NCBI RefSeq assembly: GCF_005937185.1
Contig: NZ_VCNI01000002.1
Location: 1,364,001 to 1,428,000, forward strand
DNA from: Flagellimonas algicola
GTDB taxonomy: Bacteria > Bacteroidota > Bacteroidia > Flavobacteriales > Flavobacteriaceae
Reading direction: 5' to 3'
DNA length: 64,000 bases
Below are positions 55,554 through 63,317 of this stretch, one piece after another. Below the pieces are notes generated by a model. It worked only from the letters and a program-made list of their open reading frames with translations. It was not told the DNA's origin and did not search any database. How positions within the stretch are numbered: the stretch's first letter is position 1; every line of letters starts with the position of its first letter. A program made the position numbers and the translations under genes.

Positions 55554-56365
55554 ATTTCTTTAATTAGTTCTTTGAACAATTGAATCATTTTTGGTTCAGT
55601 ATTGCCGGCAATCTCAATAATTTCCTGAATATTCACAGCTTGCAGATTGTCCGGATCGCATTCATCCGTTAAAACGGATACAGCTACTATAGGTAGTCGT
55701 AAATGGTTGGCAACAATTACTTCGGGTACGGTACTCATTCCTACGGCATCCGCCCCCAATATTTTAAGCATCCGATATTCCGCTTTGGTTTCTAGTTGTG
55801 GCCCTACCACTGAGGCATAAACACCCTTTTGAAGGGTAATACCATTTTTGGCCGCAATGGATTCAAGAATGTTGCGCATATCCAAATCGTATGGTTCTGC
55901 CATGTCCACAAACCGATCACCAAACTCAGCCACATTTTTAAAAGCCAAAGGAGAGCCACCTTGCAGATTGATATGATCCTCAATTAGCATCATATCTCCT
56001 TTTTTAAAATTGAGGTTAATGGCCCCTGCGGCATTGGAGACAAACAGTTTTTGAATACCTAAAAGGCGCATCACCCTAATGGGATAGGTAATGTCCAAAA
56101 AATCATAGCCTTCGTACAAATGGAACCTACCTTGCATCACTACCACTTTTTTGCCCGCAATGGTGCCATAAATAAGCTTTCCCGAATGGAATTCAACCGT
56201 GGCCAAGGGAAAGTAGGGAATGTGGTTGTAATGGGCTTCAACCGGATTTTCTATTTCACCTACCAGTTGCCCAAGTCCAGTGCCTAGAACAATGCCAATT
56301 TCTGGTGATTCAAATCCCTTTTTTTTCAAGTATTCTACAGATTCTTCAAGCTGTTTTTTGGTCAT
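55550..56365 (-). CDS. Purine-nucleoside phosphorylase, class I, with Asp at the base-recognition position
   Basis: The product has 271 residues. Motifs of trimeric PNP: VVMQGRFHLYEGY, SNAAGAINLNF, GPQLETKAEYR (Glu192) and GMSTVPEVIVANH. Human PNP recognises 6-oxopurines by Glu201 and Asn243; here Glu192 is kept but the Asn position is Asp234 (SVLTDECDPD). That change could allow 6-aminopurine nucleosides. In the arsenosugar pathway an adenine must be removed from an arsenical adenosine, so this enzyme is a candidate. It overlaps the DUF2064 gene by 4 bp. Confidence 0.82.
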   Translation of the reverse strand: MTKKQLEESVEYLKKKGFESPEIGIVLGTGLGQLVGEIENPVEAHYNHIPYFPLATVEFHSGKLIYGTIAGKKVVVMQGRFHLYEGYDFLDITYPIRVMRLLGIQKLFVSNAAGAINLNFKKGDMMLIEDHINLQGGSPLAFKNVAEFGDRFVDMAEPYDLDMRNILESIAAKNGITLQKGVYASVVGPQLETKAEYRMLKILGADAVGMSTVPEVIVANHLRLPIVAVSVLTDECDPDNLQAVNIQEIIEIAGNTEPKMIQLFKELIKEI

Positions 56366-56982
56366 TCTTTCATATGTTTTAAAAAAGGCTGGAACGCCTT
56401 GATATCTTTAATGTCTTCGTAATGATCTACATCATTTTTAATAGGAAGCATGCTTGTTTTTTCCTGGTCTAAATGCTTCATGGTGTCCTCAAGCACGGTC
56501 TCGGTTCCCCAGAGTTTGTCTTGAAATAACTCCATATTTAATGTTGTCATTCCCAGCAAATAGTACCCCCCATCTTCGGCGGGGCCAATTACATAATCGT
56601 GCTGGTTCAATTGGGAAAATGCCGATTCCAAATCCGCTTGGGACAAATCGTACATATCACTTCCAATAATAATGATTTTTTCATAACCGGATTCAAACCC
56701 TTCTTGGAATGCATTTAGCATTCGCTGGCCTAAATCGGCACCATTTTGTAACTTTTTTTGATATGTGCCATTGGCCCAGATATCTTCTTCCCAAATTTCA
56801 TTGGAGTAGAAAACCCATTTGGTCACCTCCAATTCAGATGTGATATTGACCGTGTGTGATAGGAGGAATTTATAAATATTCAAAGCAGCTTGGTCTCCTA
56901 CCTTGGCAGCCAATCGGGTCTTGCATTTGCCCAATTCAGGATTTCGGGTAAAAATGAGCAATAGGGATTTATCTTTCTCCAA
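56362..56982 (-). CDS. Nucleotide-sugar-type transferase, TIGR04282/DUF2064 family
   Basis: The product has 206 residues. LLIFTRNPELGKCKTRLA opens a nucleotidyltransferase-like fold; IIIGSDMYDLS and GPAEDGGYYLLGM are the family signatures. It is the usual partner of the TIGR04283 glycosyltransferase in arsenosugar-type clusters and might activate or transfer a sugar. Confidence 0.82.
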   Translation of the reverse strand: MEKDKSLLLIFTRNPELGKCKTRLAAKVGDQAALNIYKFLLSHTVNITSELEVTKWVFYSNEIWEEDIWANGTYQKKLQNGADLGQRMLNAFQEGFESGYEKIIIIGSDMYDLSQADLESAFSQLNQHDYVIGPAEDGGYYLLGMTTLNMELFQDKLWGTETVLEDTMKHLDQEKTSMLPIKNDVDHYEDIKDIKAFQPFLKHMKE

Positions 56983-56990
56983 GGGTCATT

Positions 56991-57488
56991 TTATTTGTTG
57001 TACACTTTATCCGCATTGGTCAAAAGTTGACCCCAATACTTACTAAAGGGGTGGACATTATCCGTAGGTTGGTTTTGCGTGTTATAAACTGGATTTCCCT
57101 GATTCTTCCATTCAAAAATACCGCCGTACAGATTGCGGATTTGTGTATAGCCTGCCAACTTTAGCTTTTCGCCCACATCTTCGGAACGCACTCCTACAGA
57201 GCAATATACTACGATGGGTATTTTTTTGTCAGGAGCAATCTGTGATACACGGTCGATTTCGAAATCATCGTATCCAACCCAGACCGCATTTTTTAAATGG
57301 CTCACTTCAAACTCTTCCCTTTCCCTTGCATCCAAAAAGATAAAATCATCTCCATTTATAGCTTCATCCACAGTGATATACTCCACGGTTTTATTGTTGA
57401 ACTTTTCCAAAATATCCGGGATGGTCAATTGGGATTTGGCACCAATGGAAAGAAGTAGGAATATGTAAATCGGAAGTTGCTTAGTCAT
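56991..57488 (-). CDS. Secreted single-domain rhodanese-like protein
   Basis: The product has 165 residues from the ATG at 57488; the frame is open 42 codons upstream but only from here is there a signal peptide (YIFLLLSIGAKSQ). The rhodanese domain has FLDAREREEFEVSHLKNA and the active-site loop VYCSVGVRSED with its Cys. It is first in the arsenosugar-type operon. A sulfur-relay or arsenate-reducing role is possible; not shown. Confidence 0.85.
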   Translation of the reverse strand: MTKQLPIYIFLLLSIGAKSQLTIPDILEKFNNKTVEYITVDEAINGDDFIFLDAREREEFEVSHLKNAVWVGYDDFEIDRVSQIAPDKKIPIVVYCSVGVRSEDVGEKLKLAGYTQIRNLYGGIFEWKNQGNPVYNTQNQPTDNVHPFSKYWGQLLTNADKVYNK

Positions 57489-57506
57489 TTGTTTACTGAT
57501 GAGTTT

Positions 57507-57514
57507 CAAAGATA
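57507..57514 (-). promoter_or_regulatory. Putative -7 box for the arsenosugar-type operon
   Basis: On the minus strand TATCTTTG is a perfect TAnnTTTG, placed to start transcription about 12 bases before the rhodanese ATG. No TTG is found at the expected -33 distance, so the call is tentative. Confidence 0.35.
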
Positions 57515-57654
57515 ACTCATTACATAAGTTGAGCGATAATATGATTATCTTAATCCTTGGAATTTTTGAAGTATCCCTTGGTTTAAAAAACAATCTATTT
57601 TCCGTGACACACAAAGGTTTAAGCTGTGGTACAGTTCAAAAAAAATTCTAATTA

Positions 57655-57668
57655 CTGATTTAAATCAG
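57655..57668. promoter_or_regulatory. Fnr/Crp-like palindrome CTGATTTAAATCAG
   Basis: A perfect 14-bp palindrome of the form TGATnnnnATCA. It lies 50 bp upstream of the pyruvate-kinase-like gene in the 229-bp divergent region 57489-57717, which otherwise contains only the promoter box at 57507. The perfect symmetry and Fnr/Crp-type half-sites make it a strong operator candidate; the direction of control is unknown. Confidence 0.55.
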
Positions 57669-57717
57669 CAGCAGTCTAGTTTTTAAGTTGAAATTTTGCT
57701 AAGTCAAACCTCCCATA

Positions 57718-59535
57718 ATGAACATCGACCCAGAAAAACTTCCTTCCATTGCCAAACGGTTGGAAGATATTATTGAAAATTGTGCCGCTAATGAAAGGGA
57801 CAATGAAACGCTGTTAAAAGAGGTTTGTGAAACCTACCGGGAAAGTGCCAAAAACCTGCTGCACTATAGCACTTTTAGAACCTATGACCTTAGATCGATT
57901 CAAAAAAAGCTAAAACGGCTTGGGCTCTCCCGTTTTGCAAATGCCGAAGGCAATATTTTGGGAAGCCTTACCAATGCGCACAATCTAATAAGGTTGATGG
58001 GGCAACCTTCCAAGGAATATCCATTACCTGCTTTGGGAATTGGACAGGGCAAAAAGAAACTCAGAAAACATACCAATGCTCTTTTTCCAACCCCCAAAAA
58101 AAGTAGAAGGGTGCGGATCATGGTCACACAGCCAACCGAGTCTGCCCATGACTATAACAAGGTCTTGGAAATGGTAAAAAATGGGATGAATTGTGCGCGA
58201 ATCAACTGCGCCCACGACAATCCGGACATTTGGAAAGCCATAGCCGATAATGTGAGAAAGGCATCTGCCGAATGCGGAACCGATGTAAAGATTGCCATGG
58301 ACCTGGCAGGCCCAAAAATTAGAACAGGATTTCTGGGATTGGGGCCAAAAGTGTTGAAGTTTAAACCCAAAAGGTCGGTACTTGGGATAGTGGAAACCCC
58401 AGCCCAGATTAGATTGGTGCCCGAAGACAATAAAAGCATTGACCCCACTGCAATTCCAATTGCTTCTGACTGGCTTTCCTTGCTACGGGTTGGGGATAAA
58501 TTCATTCTAAAGGACACTAGAGGAAAAAAACGGAAACTAGTGGTTCACAAATTGGAAGAAGGAAAAGCGCTCTTGCATTGTAAAAGAACGGTTTATCTAG
58601 AAACAGGAACCCGATTACAACCCCAAAGGGAGTCTATTCCAGTGGGTGTTATTGGAGAGCTTCCAGTAACGGATAAATTCATTGAACTGCACACGGGCAA
58701 TCTGCTGGCAGTAACGGCAAACGAGAAGCAAGGAAAACTTCCCCAGTTTAACGAAGAAGGAAAGCAGATACATGTGGGAAGTATTCCCTGCCTGCCCTCA
58801 AAAGTGGTTTCCAAAGCCAAAAAAGGGGAACCTATCCTCTTTGATGATGGTAAAATAGAAGGCGTCATCACTGAAGTTCGCAAAGACCATTTCATGGTCA
58901 GGATTGTTAAGGCCAAGGAAAATGGCGCGCGACTCAAGGCAGAAAAAGGAATTAATTTTCCAACACTGGATATGGGCCTTTCGGGCCTAACTGACAAAGA
59001 CAGAGAAGATCTAAAGTTTGTGGCCAAGTATGCCGATATCGTCAATTTTTCTTTTGTGAACACCGCTGAGGATGTGGATGAACTTCTAGATCAGCTGGAG
59101 CAGCTTGGGTCAAGGGATAAGGTAAGCGTCATTTTAAAGATTGAGACCCGATTTGCCTATAGAAACCTGGTGAAAATTCTGTTGGCTGCCATGAAGACCC
59201 AATTTATTGGCGTGATGATCGCCCGCGGCGACCTGGCCTTGGAGGTGGGTTGGAAAAATATGGGCAAGGTGCAGGAAGAAATCCTTTCCTTTTGTAGTGC
59301 CGCCCACATCCCAGTGGTATGGGCCACCCAAGTACTGGAAGGCTTGGCTAAAAGTGGTCTGCCTTCGCGTTCCGAGATTACGGACATAACTTCCTCCTTG
59401 CGTGCGGAGTGCGTAATGCTCAACAAGGGGCCATATATCAATGAAGCTATTGTGCTCTTGGACGAAATGCTTCGGGGGATGGAAAAATTGCACAGCAAAA
59501 AAGAGGGCATGTGGCCCAAAATTGACTGGCTCTAA
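57718..59535 (+). CDS. Non-canonical pyruvate-kinase-like protein with N-terminal extension
   Basis: The product has 605 residues. About 130 residues of charged helical sequence precede a pyruvate-kinase barrel: IMVTQPTES, GMNCARINCAHD (Arg161, Asn163), MDLAGPKIRTG (Asp195), KGINFPTLDMGL, VILKIETR and GVMIARGDLALEVGW. The inserted B domain is expanded (about 205-415) and the C-terminal regulatory domain is missing. The potassium-ligand Ser of NFSHG is Ala165, and Lys200 stands where Glu117 of muscle enzyme is, the mark of potassium-independent forms. Catalysis is plausible but untested. GAPDH follows. Confidence 0.8.
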   Translation: MNIDPEKLPSIAKRLEDIIENCAANERDNETLLKEVCETYRESAKNLLHYSTFRTYDLRSIQKKLKRLGLSRFANAEGNILGSLTNAHNLIRLMGQPSKEYPLPALGIGQGKKKLRKHTNALFPTPKKSRRVRIMVTQPTESAHDYNKVLEMVKNGMNCARINCAHDNPDIWKAIADNVRKASAECGTDVKIAMDLAGPKIRTGFLGLGPKVLKFKPKRSVLGIVETPAQIRLVPEDNKSIDPTAIPIASDWLSLLRVGDKFILKDTRGKKRKLVVHKLEEGKALLHCKRTVYLETGTRLQPQRESIPVGVIGELPVTDKFIELHTGNLLAVTANEKQGKLPQFNEEGKQIHVGSIPCLPSKVVSKAKKGEPILFDDGKIEGVITEVRKDHFMVRIVKAKENGARLKAEKGINFPTLDMGLSGLTDKDREDLKFVAKYADIVNFSFVNTAEDVDELLDQLEQLGSRDKVSVILKIETRFAYRNLVKILLAAMKTQFIGVMIARGDLALEVGWKNMGKVQEEILSFCSAAHIPVVWATQVLEGLAKSGLPSRSEITDITSSLRAECVMLNKGPYINEAIVLLDEMLRGMEKLHSKKEGMWPKIDWL

Positions 59536-59628
59536 TACCAATTTTCTAGTGCGTTATACACTGTAATTTTTGGGGTGGTTTTCGGACTAATGGCAAGTAA
59601 ACAAGTAATAACAAATACAACACTAAAA

Positions 59629-60621
59629 ATGAGAATAGGAATCAACGGGATGGGCCGTATTGGACGGGCCGCCCTTAAGGTAATCAACGAAACTCCTGGC
59701 CTGGAGGTCGTTGCCGTAAACGACATTGTTTCCATAGAAAACACCGCATACCTTTTAAAGTACGATACGGTCTATGGGAAATATGAAAAAGAGGTAACCC
59801 ATGAAGTTGACGCTTTGGTGGTGGACGGACAAAAAATCCACTACTCCTCCATCCGTACCCCGGAGGAATTGCCCTGGGGAGAACACAAGGTGGACTTGGT
59901 GATCGAGAGTACAGGGGTCTTCACCAAAGGTGAGGATGCCGAACGCCACCTGAAAGCAGGGGCCAAGACGGTGATTATTTCCGCACCTACCAAAAGTGCG
60001 GACACCCCAACGGTTGTGCATGGGGTAAATTCAGAAGATGGGAATGTAAGCGTATTTTCCTGTGCCAGCTGTACCACCAACAACATTAGTCCAGTGGTTG
60101 AGGTCTTGGGCCGACGTATCGGGATTAAAAAGGCCATTATGACCACTGTTCATGCCTATACCGCTTCGCAGGGTACGGTGGACGCTCCCTCGGCCAAGAA
60201 CTTTAGAATGGGACGGGCAGGAGCACAAAACCTGATTCCGACAACAACGGGAGCGGCCATTGCCACTACCAAGGCACTACCTGCCTATGCGGGTAAGTTT
60301 GATGGGGTGGCCATTAGGGTTCCTGTTCCCGTAGGTTCTATCTCGGATATGACCTTTGTTACGGAACGACCTGTGACTGCAGAAGAGGTGAACCAAATTC
60401 TTGTGGAAGAAGCCCAGACCGATCGTTATGCCGATGTGCTGGACACCACAGATGAACCCATTGTTTCTTCGGACATTATTAAAAGCCCGTATGCATCAAC
60501 CGTGGATCTGTCCATGACCCGTGTAGTGGATGGGGATTTGTTGAAAGTGATGACCTGGTATGACAATGAATGGGGATTCACCAATCAGATGATTCGTCAG
60601 ATCCTGGAGATTAAGGGATAG
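59629..60621 (+). CDS. gap: Glyceraldehyde-3-phosphate dehydrogenase
   Basis: The product has 330 residues from the ATG at 59629; the frame is open 18 codons upstream, but MRIGINGMGRIGR is the family start. Catalytic Cys148 is in SCASCTTN. Asp32 after the second strand favours NAD over NADP. Glycolytic or gluconeogenic direction cannot be told from sequence. It lies 94 bp after the pyruvate-kinase-like gene and ends at a strong terminator. Confidence 0.95.
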   Translation: MRIGINGMGRIGRAALKVINETPGLEVVAVNDIVSIENTAYLLKYDTVYGKYEKEVTHEVDALVVDGQKIHYSSIRTPEELPWGEHKVDLVIESTGVFTKGEDAERHLKAGAKTVIISAPTKSADTPTVVHGVNSEDGNVSVFSCASCTTNNISPVVEVLGRRIGIKKAIMTTVHAYTASQGTVDAPSAKNFRMGRAGAQNLIPTTTGAAIATTKALPAYAGKFDGVAIRVPVPVGSISDMTFVTERPVTAEEVNQILVEEAQTDRYADVLDTTDEPIVSSDIIKSPYASTVDLSMTRVVDGDLLKVMTWYDNEWGFTNQMIRQILEIKG

Positions 60622-60643
60622 TCGAAAAGAAATGGAAAAGGAA

Positions 60644-60671
60644 AGGGCCGCGTAAGCGGCCCTCGTTTTTT
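60644..60671 (+). terminator. Rho-independent terminator after gap
   Basis: AGGGCCGC, loop GTAA, GCGGCCCT, then CG and six T. A textbook terminator for gap. On the minus strand the T-rich tail is interrupted by C, but it is also well placed for the small gene ending at 60676. Confidence 0.93.
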
Positions 60672-60675
60672 ATGG

Positions 60676-60807
60676 TTAGTTGATATAATGGTATAAACTG
60701 GTGATCAGCGAACCTACCGAGCAAGCCAGTACGAAATACCAAAATATGTACCCCATTTTTTCTTCTACAGTGTTCATTGTAATGTTTTTGTGTTCTGGTG
60801 GTTGCAT
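60676..60807 (-). CDS. 43-aa single-helix membrane protein
   Basis: On the minus strand, ATG at 60807 opens 43 codons to TAA at 60678-60676. MQPPEHKNITMNTVEEKMG is followed by a hydrophobic helix (YIFWYFVLACSVGSLITSLY) and HYIN. A longer start at 60846 would add 13 residues. The frame ends 5 bp from the gap terminator, and the layout (polar N-terminus plus one helix) is that of a real small membrane protein. The next 226 bp (60808-61033) hold the promoter of the DoxX-like gene and no other gene. Confidence 0.55.
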   Translation of the reverse strand: MQPPEHKNITMNTVEEKMGYIFWYFVLACSVGSLITSLYHYIN

Positions 60808-60985
60808 TTTATCTTCTCTTCGAAAGTACAGAGAAAGGCCTATCATAATGTTACATTTTTATTGGTTGCCCCAAAAAGCATATAATTGGTAGCAAATTTT
60901 TTGTGGATGGTATATCGACCCTAAAACCCGTTGTGGGAATGGAAAATCACAACACCAATTTTTGTAGGAAAGCAAGCTTTTCTAC

Positions 60986-61016
60986 TTGGTAACTAGGGGC
61001 TTGGTACGTAATTTTG
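60986..61016 (+). promoter_or_regulatory. Bacteroidota consensus promoter for the DoxX-like gene
   Basis: TTG at 60986-60988 and TAATTTTG at 61009-61016, exactly 20 bp apart. The -7 box is a perfect TAnnTTTG. Transcription would start near 61023, about 11 bases before the ATG at 61034. Confidence 0.65.
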
Positions 61017-61033
61017 TGACAAGTCCAGAGCCT

Positions 61034-61480
61034 ATGAACTACCAAGAACTTGACCAAGCTATTTCCAAACGCATGCGCAAATGGGGTATTCCCGCGGTGC
61101 GCATTTCATTTGCTATTATATTTTTCTGGTTTGGGATTTTAAAGCCCTTTGGGCTTTCTGCCGCGACCGGACTTTTAAAGGCCACGGTGGCCTGGTTGCC
61201 TTTTGGCTCGCCAGATACGTGGTTGGTGGTCATAGGATGGTGGGAAGTGGTGATCGGGATTACCTTCTTGTTCCGAAAGACCACCAAGATTGCCATTGCC
61301 CTCTTGCTGCTGCAAATGGTGGGCACCTTTATGCCCTTGGTGTTTCTACCGGAAATCACCTTTCAAAATGGCAACTACCTATTGCCTACCTTGGAAGGGC
61401 AGTATATCATTAAAAACGTGATGATCATATCCGCGGCCTTGATCGTGGGCGGGACACTCTTTAAAAAACAAGGGAATTGA
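61034..61480 (+). CDS. DoxX/DUF417-like membrane protein
   Basis: From the ATG at 61034 the product has 148 residues; an open frame starts at 60986 but that overlaps the promoter. Four helices, with ISFAIIFFWFGILKPFG and GWWEVVIGITFLFRKTTKIA typical of DoxX-like proteins. The family is often tied to quinone or thiol stress, but this member's role is unknown. Confidence 0.8.
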   Translation: MNYQELDQAISKRMRKWGIPAVRISFAIIFFWFGILKPFGLSAATGLLKATVAWLPFGSPDTWLVVIGWWEVVIGITFLFRKTTKIAIALLLLQMVGTFMPLVFLPEITFQNGNYLLPTLEGQYIIKNVMIISAALIVGGTLFKKQGN

Positions 61481-61507
61481 TTCCCTTTTCCAAGAAATGG
61501 AACGGGA

Positions 61508-61735
61508 TTAAACCAGCGGAGTACCTTTAAGGCGCTTTTCAATCTTGCGCTTCTTTTCGGTAAGCTCCTTCATAACGTCCATAAGGTTTTGATCCTTGGT
61601 CTCCTTATAGATCTCGTTAATGGAAAGTATGAGGGCCTTTGCCTCTCTGGAAGCCGCAACCCTATCACTGGTGGACATATGACTCAAAGTTCTGCCTATA
61701 AACTCCTTTGCCTTTGCTAATAAATCTTCGGTCAT
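61508..61735 (-). CDS. Small charged helical protein
   Basis: The product has 75 residues, predicted almost all helical and charged (KELTEKKRKIEKRL at the end). No signal or domain is recognised. A start ATG right after an AT-rich upstream region and normal codon use support it. The gap 61736-61906 is AT-rich with no gene seen. Confidence 0.65.
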   Translation of the reverse strand: MTEDLLAKAKEFIGRTLSHMSTSDRVAASREAKALILSINEIYKETKDQNLMDVMKELTEKKRKIEKRLKGTPLV

Positions 61736-61906
61736 TTTTATTTAAAATTAATCTAGATTGGCTAAATATAAGGGATACTTTGATATTTTCTGCCTATAGG
61801 GGTATTCGTTTTTTATATCAAGCCAAAATATTTCCCCTAAGAGCCTGCAAATAAAGGAAAAAAACTGTATATAAACCCCCAATATTTTCTTAAACTATGT
61901 ACGCTG

Positions 61907-62344
61907 CTAAACCAAATGGCCAGAGGGAAATTTTTCTACATGATGGACATGGGTGAATGTCTGCGAAACATGCACCCTGAGTTTGGGATTCTTGGCATTG
62001 ATACGGTAGCACAAGGTGAGCTGGTCGGCATCCATGTGCAGGTGGCCTTGATCTAAAGGGCTGGGCAGGTGCAGCATGGAACCCAGATAAAAACCCTGCT
62101 TGGTAGGAAGCACAAAATCAAAGGAAAAGTTGAAGACGGGATTGTCCGCCACCAGCATTTGAACCAGGCCTTTATGGGTTTTTTTACAGAGCATGATGCG
62201 GCTATGTTGTTTGAGCACGGGTAGAAAGGGAAGTTGGTTTTGGCTGTTGAGCACCAGATGATCGGCAAAGATGATTTCCATACAGGTGTAAGGACTTTGG
62301 TGGACGAAGTCTTGAATGGTTTGCAGAATGGGTGTGGTTGGCAT
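61907..62344 (-). CDS. Conserved-looking hypothetical protein
   Basis: The product has 145 residues with no signal peptide. It has repeated hydrophobic strands and a His-rich C-terminal part (HVSQTFTHVHHVEKF). I recognise no family. The frame is open and normal in composition, with no competing frame on the other strand, so I accept it as a gene at moderate confidence. Confidence 0.5.
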   Translation of the reverse strand: MPTTPILQTIQDFVHQSPYTCMEIIFADHLVLNSQNQLPFLPVLKQHSRIMLCKKTHKGLVQMLVADNPVFNFSFDFVLPTKQGFYLGSMLHLPSPLDQGHLHMDADQLTLCYRINAKNPKLRVHVSQTFTHVHHVEKFPSGHLV

Positions 62345-62418
62345 AGGTGTAGGTTAGAGGATTGGATGTTTGGATTGTTGGATTTTTAGATGAGGCTGAT
62401 TGGGTAAAGATATAAAAA

Positions 62419-62455
62419 AGGTTGTAAACAACCTATTGTATTCAATTGGTTGAAT
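62419..62455. promoter_or_regulatory. Two adjacent palindromes upstream of the XRE genes
   Basis: AGGTTGTAAACAACCT (62419-62434) is a perfect 7-bp inverted repeat around AA, and ATTCAATTGGTTGAAT (62440-62455) is a perfect 6-bp inverted repeat around TTGG. They lie 28-64 bp before the first XRE start codon, where an autoregulator would bind. Which of the three regulators uses which site is unknown. Confidence 0.5.
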
Positions 62456-62482
62456 AAAACTTCTTGTTTGCATTTTTGAGTT

Positions 62483-62731
62483 ATGTCAAAGCGTGAACGA
62501 AAAAAAGAAATGCCAGATTTCTGTATAGCCTTTGGGAAGCATCTTAGGACCTTGAGAATTGAAAAAGAATTGAGCATTGAAGAAATTGCCTTTAAAGCAG
62601 GGATTGATGCCCAAAACCTAAGAAAATATGAATTAGGTAAACAGGAAATGAAAATTTCCATGATGAAGAGAATTGCTGATGCATTTGAGATCAGCACATC
62701 TGAATTGTTAGCTTTTGATAAACGAGGTTAA
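62483..62731 (+). CDS. XRE-family regulator 1 of 3
   Basis: The product has 82 residues, one helix-turn-helix: FGKHLRTLRIEKELSIEEIA and FKAGIDAQNLRKYELGKQE. It has no effector domain. First of three different XRE genes read in the same direction. Confidence 0.85.
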   Translation: MSKRERKKEMPDFCIAFGKHLRTLRIEKELSIEEIAFKAGIDAQNLRKYELGKQEMKISMMKRIADAFEISTSELLAFDKRG

Positions 62732-62753
62732 GATATTCTAGCATTGCTGTCGT

Positions 62754-62987
62754 ATGAGCGAACAAGGCGACCATAATGTTGATTTTCTTCGGCAATTGGC
62801 CAATCGGATAAAATCACTAAGAGATAATCGAAACCTTACTCAGGAGGACGCTTATAATGACACAGGAATTCACTTTGGGAGGATAGAAACGGGTCGCTGG
62901 GACCCCAAATTCAGCACAATTCGGAGGATTTCGGAATACTTTGAATTGACTATAACCGAATTTTTTGCAGAGGGTTTTGAGGAATAA
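62754..62987 (+). CDS. XRE-family regulator 2 of 3
   Basis: The product has 77 residues. LANRIKSLRDNRNLTQEDAY and TGIHFGRIETGRWDP form the HTH. It is 22 bp from regulator 1 and diverged from it, so this is not a recent duplication. Confidence 0.82.
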   Translation: MSEQGDHNVDFLRQLANRIKSLRDNRNLTQEDAYNDTGIHFGRIETGRWDPKFSTIRRISEYFELTITEFFAEGFEE

Positions 62988-62988
62988 A

Positions 62989-63216
62989 TTGAGCAGGGAA
63001 GAAAAGTTGTTTGTAAGAGACTTTGGATTGCACCTGAGAGCTTTGCGGGAAGAAAGAAATTTATCGCAAACCAAATTGGAGGCCATTGCTGGATTATCCA
63101 AAAATCAAGTGTGGCGCATTGAGAATAGCGAAGTAAACACCACTATTTCCAATTTGGTGTTACTTGCAAAAGCCTTGGATGTTAAGATTGAAGAGCTTTT
63201 TGAGTTTAGGAGGTGA
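62989..63216 (+). CDS. XRE-family regulator 3 of 3
   Basis: The product has 75 residues from a TTG at 62989, one base beyond the previous stop (a further in-frame TTG at 62965 would overlap regulator 2). HTH: FGLHLRALREERNLSQTKLE and AGLSKNQVWRIENSE. No ATG start is available in frame. Translational coupling to regulator 2 is likely. Confidence 0.8.
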   Translation: MSREEKLFVRDFGLHLRALREERNLSQTKLEAIAGLSKNQVWRIENSEVNTTISNLVLLAKALDVKIEELFEFRR

Positions 63217-63317
63217 TGTTTTGAGCTTTTGATTAATAAATTGGCCATTTGAATTGAAATATCTTTATCCAAACGCCGTGATGCATTTAATCATATTAGA
63301 ATATTAACCAAACCAAC

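Noticed and set aside
57489-57614. 42-codon extension of the rhodanese gene
   Set aside because: Would hide the signal peptide that begins at 57488 and overlaps the proposed promoter box.
60701-60892. 63-codon plus-strand frame
   Set aside because: No family features. The minus strand here holds the better 43-aa membrane protein.
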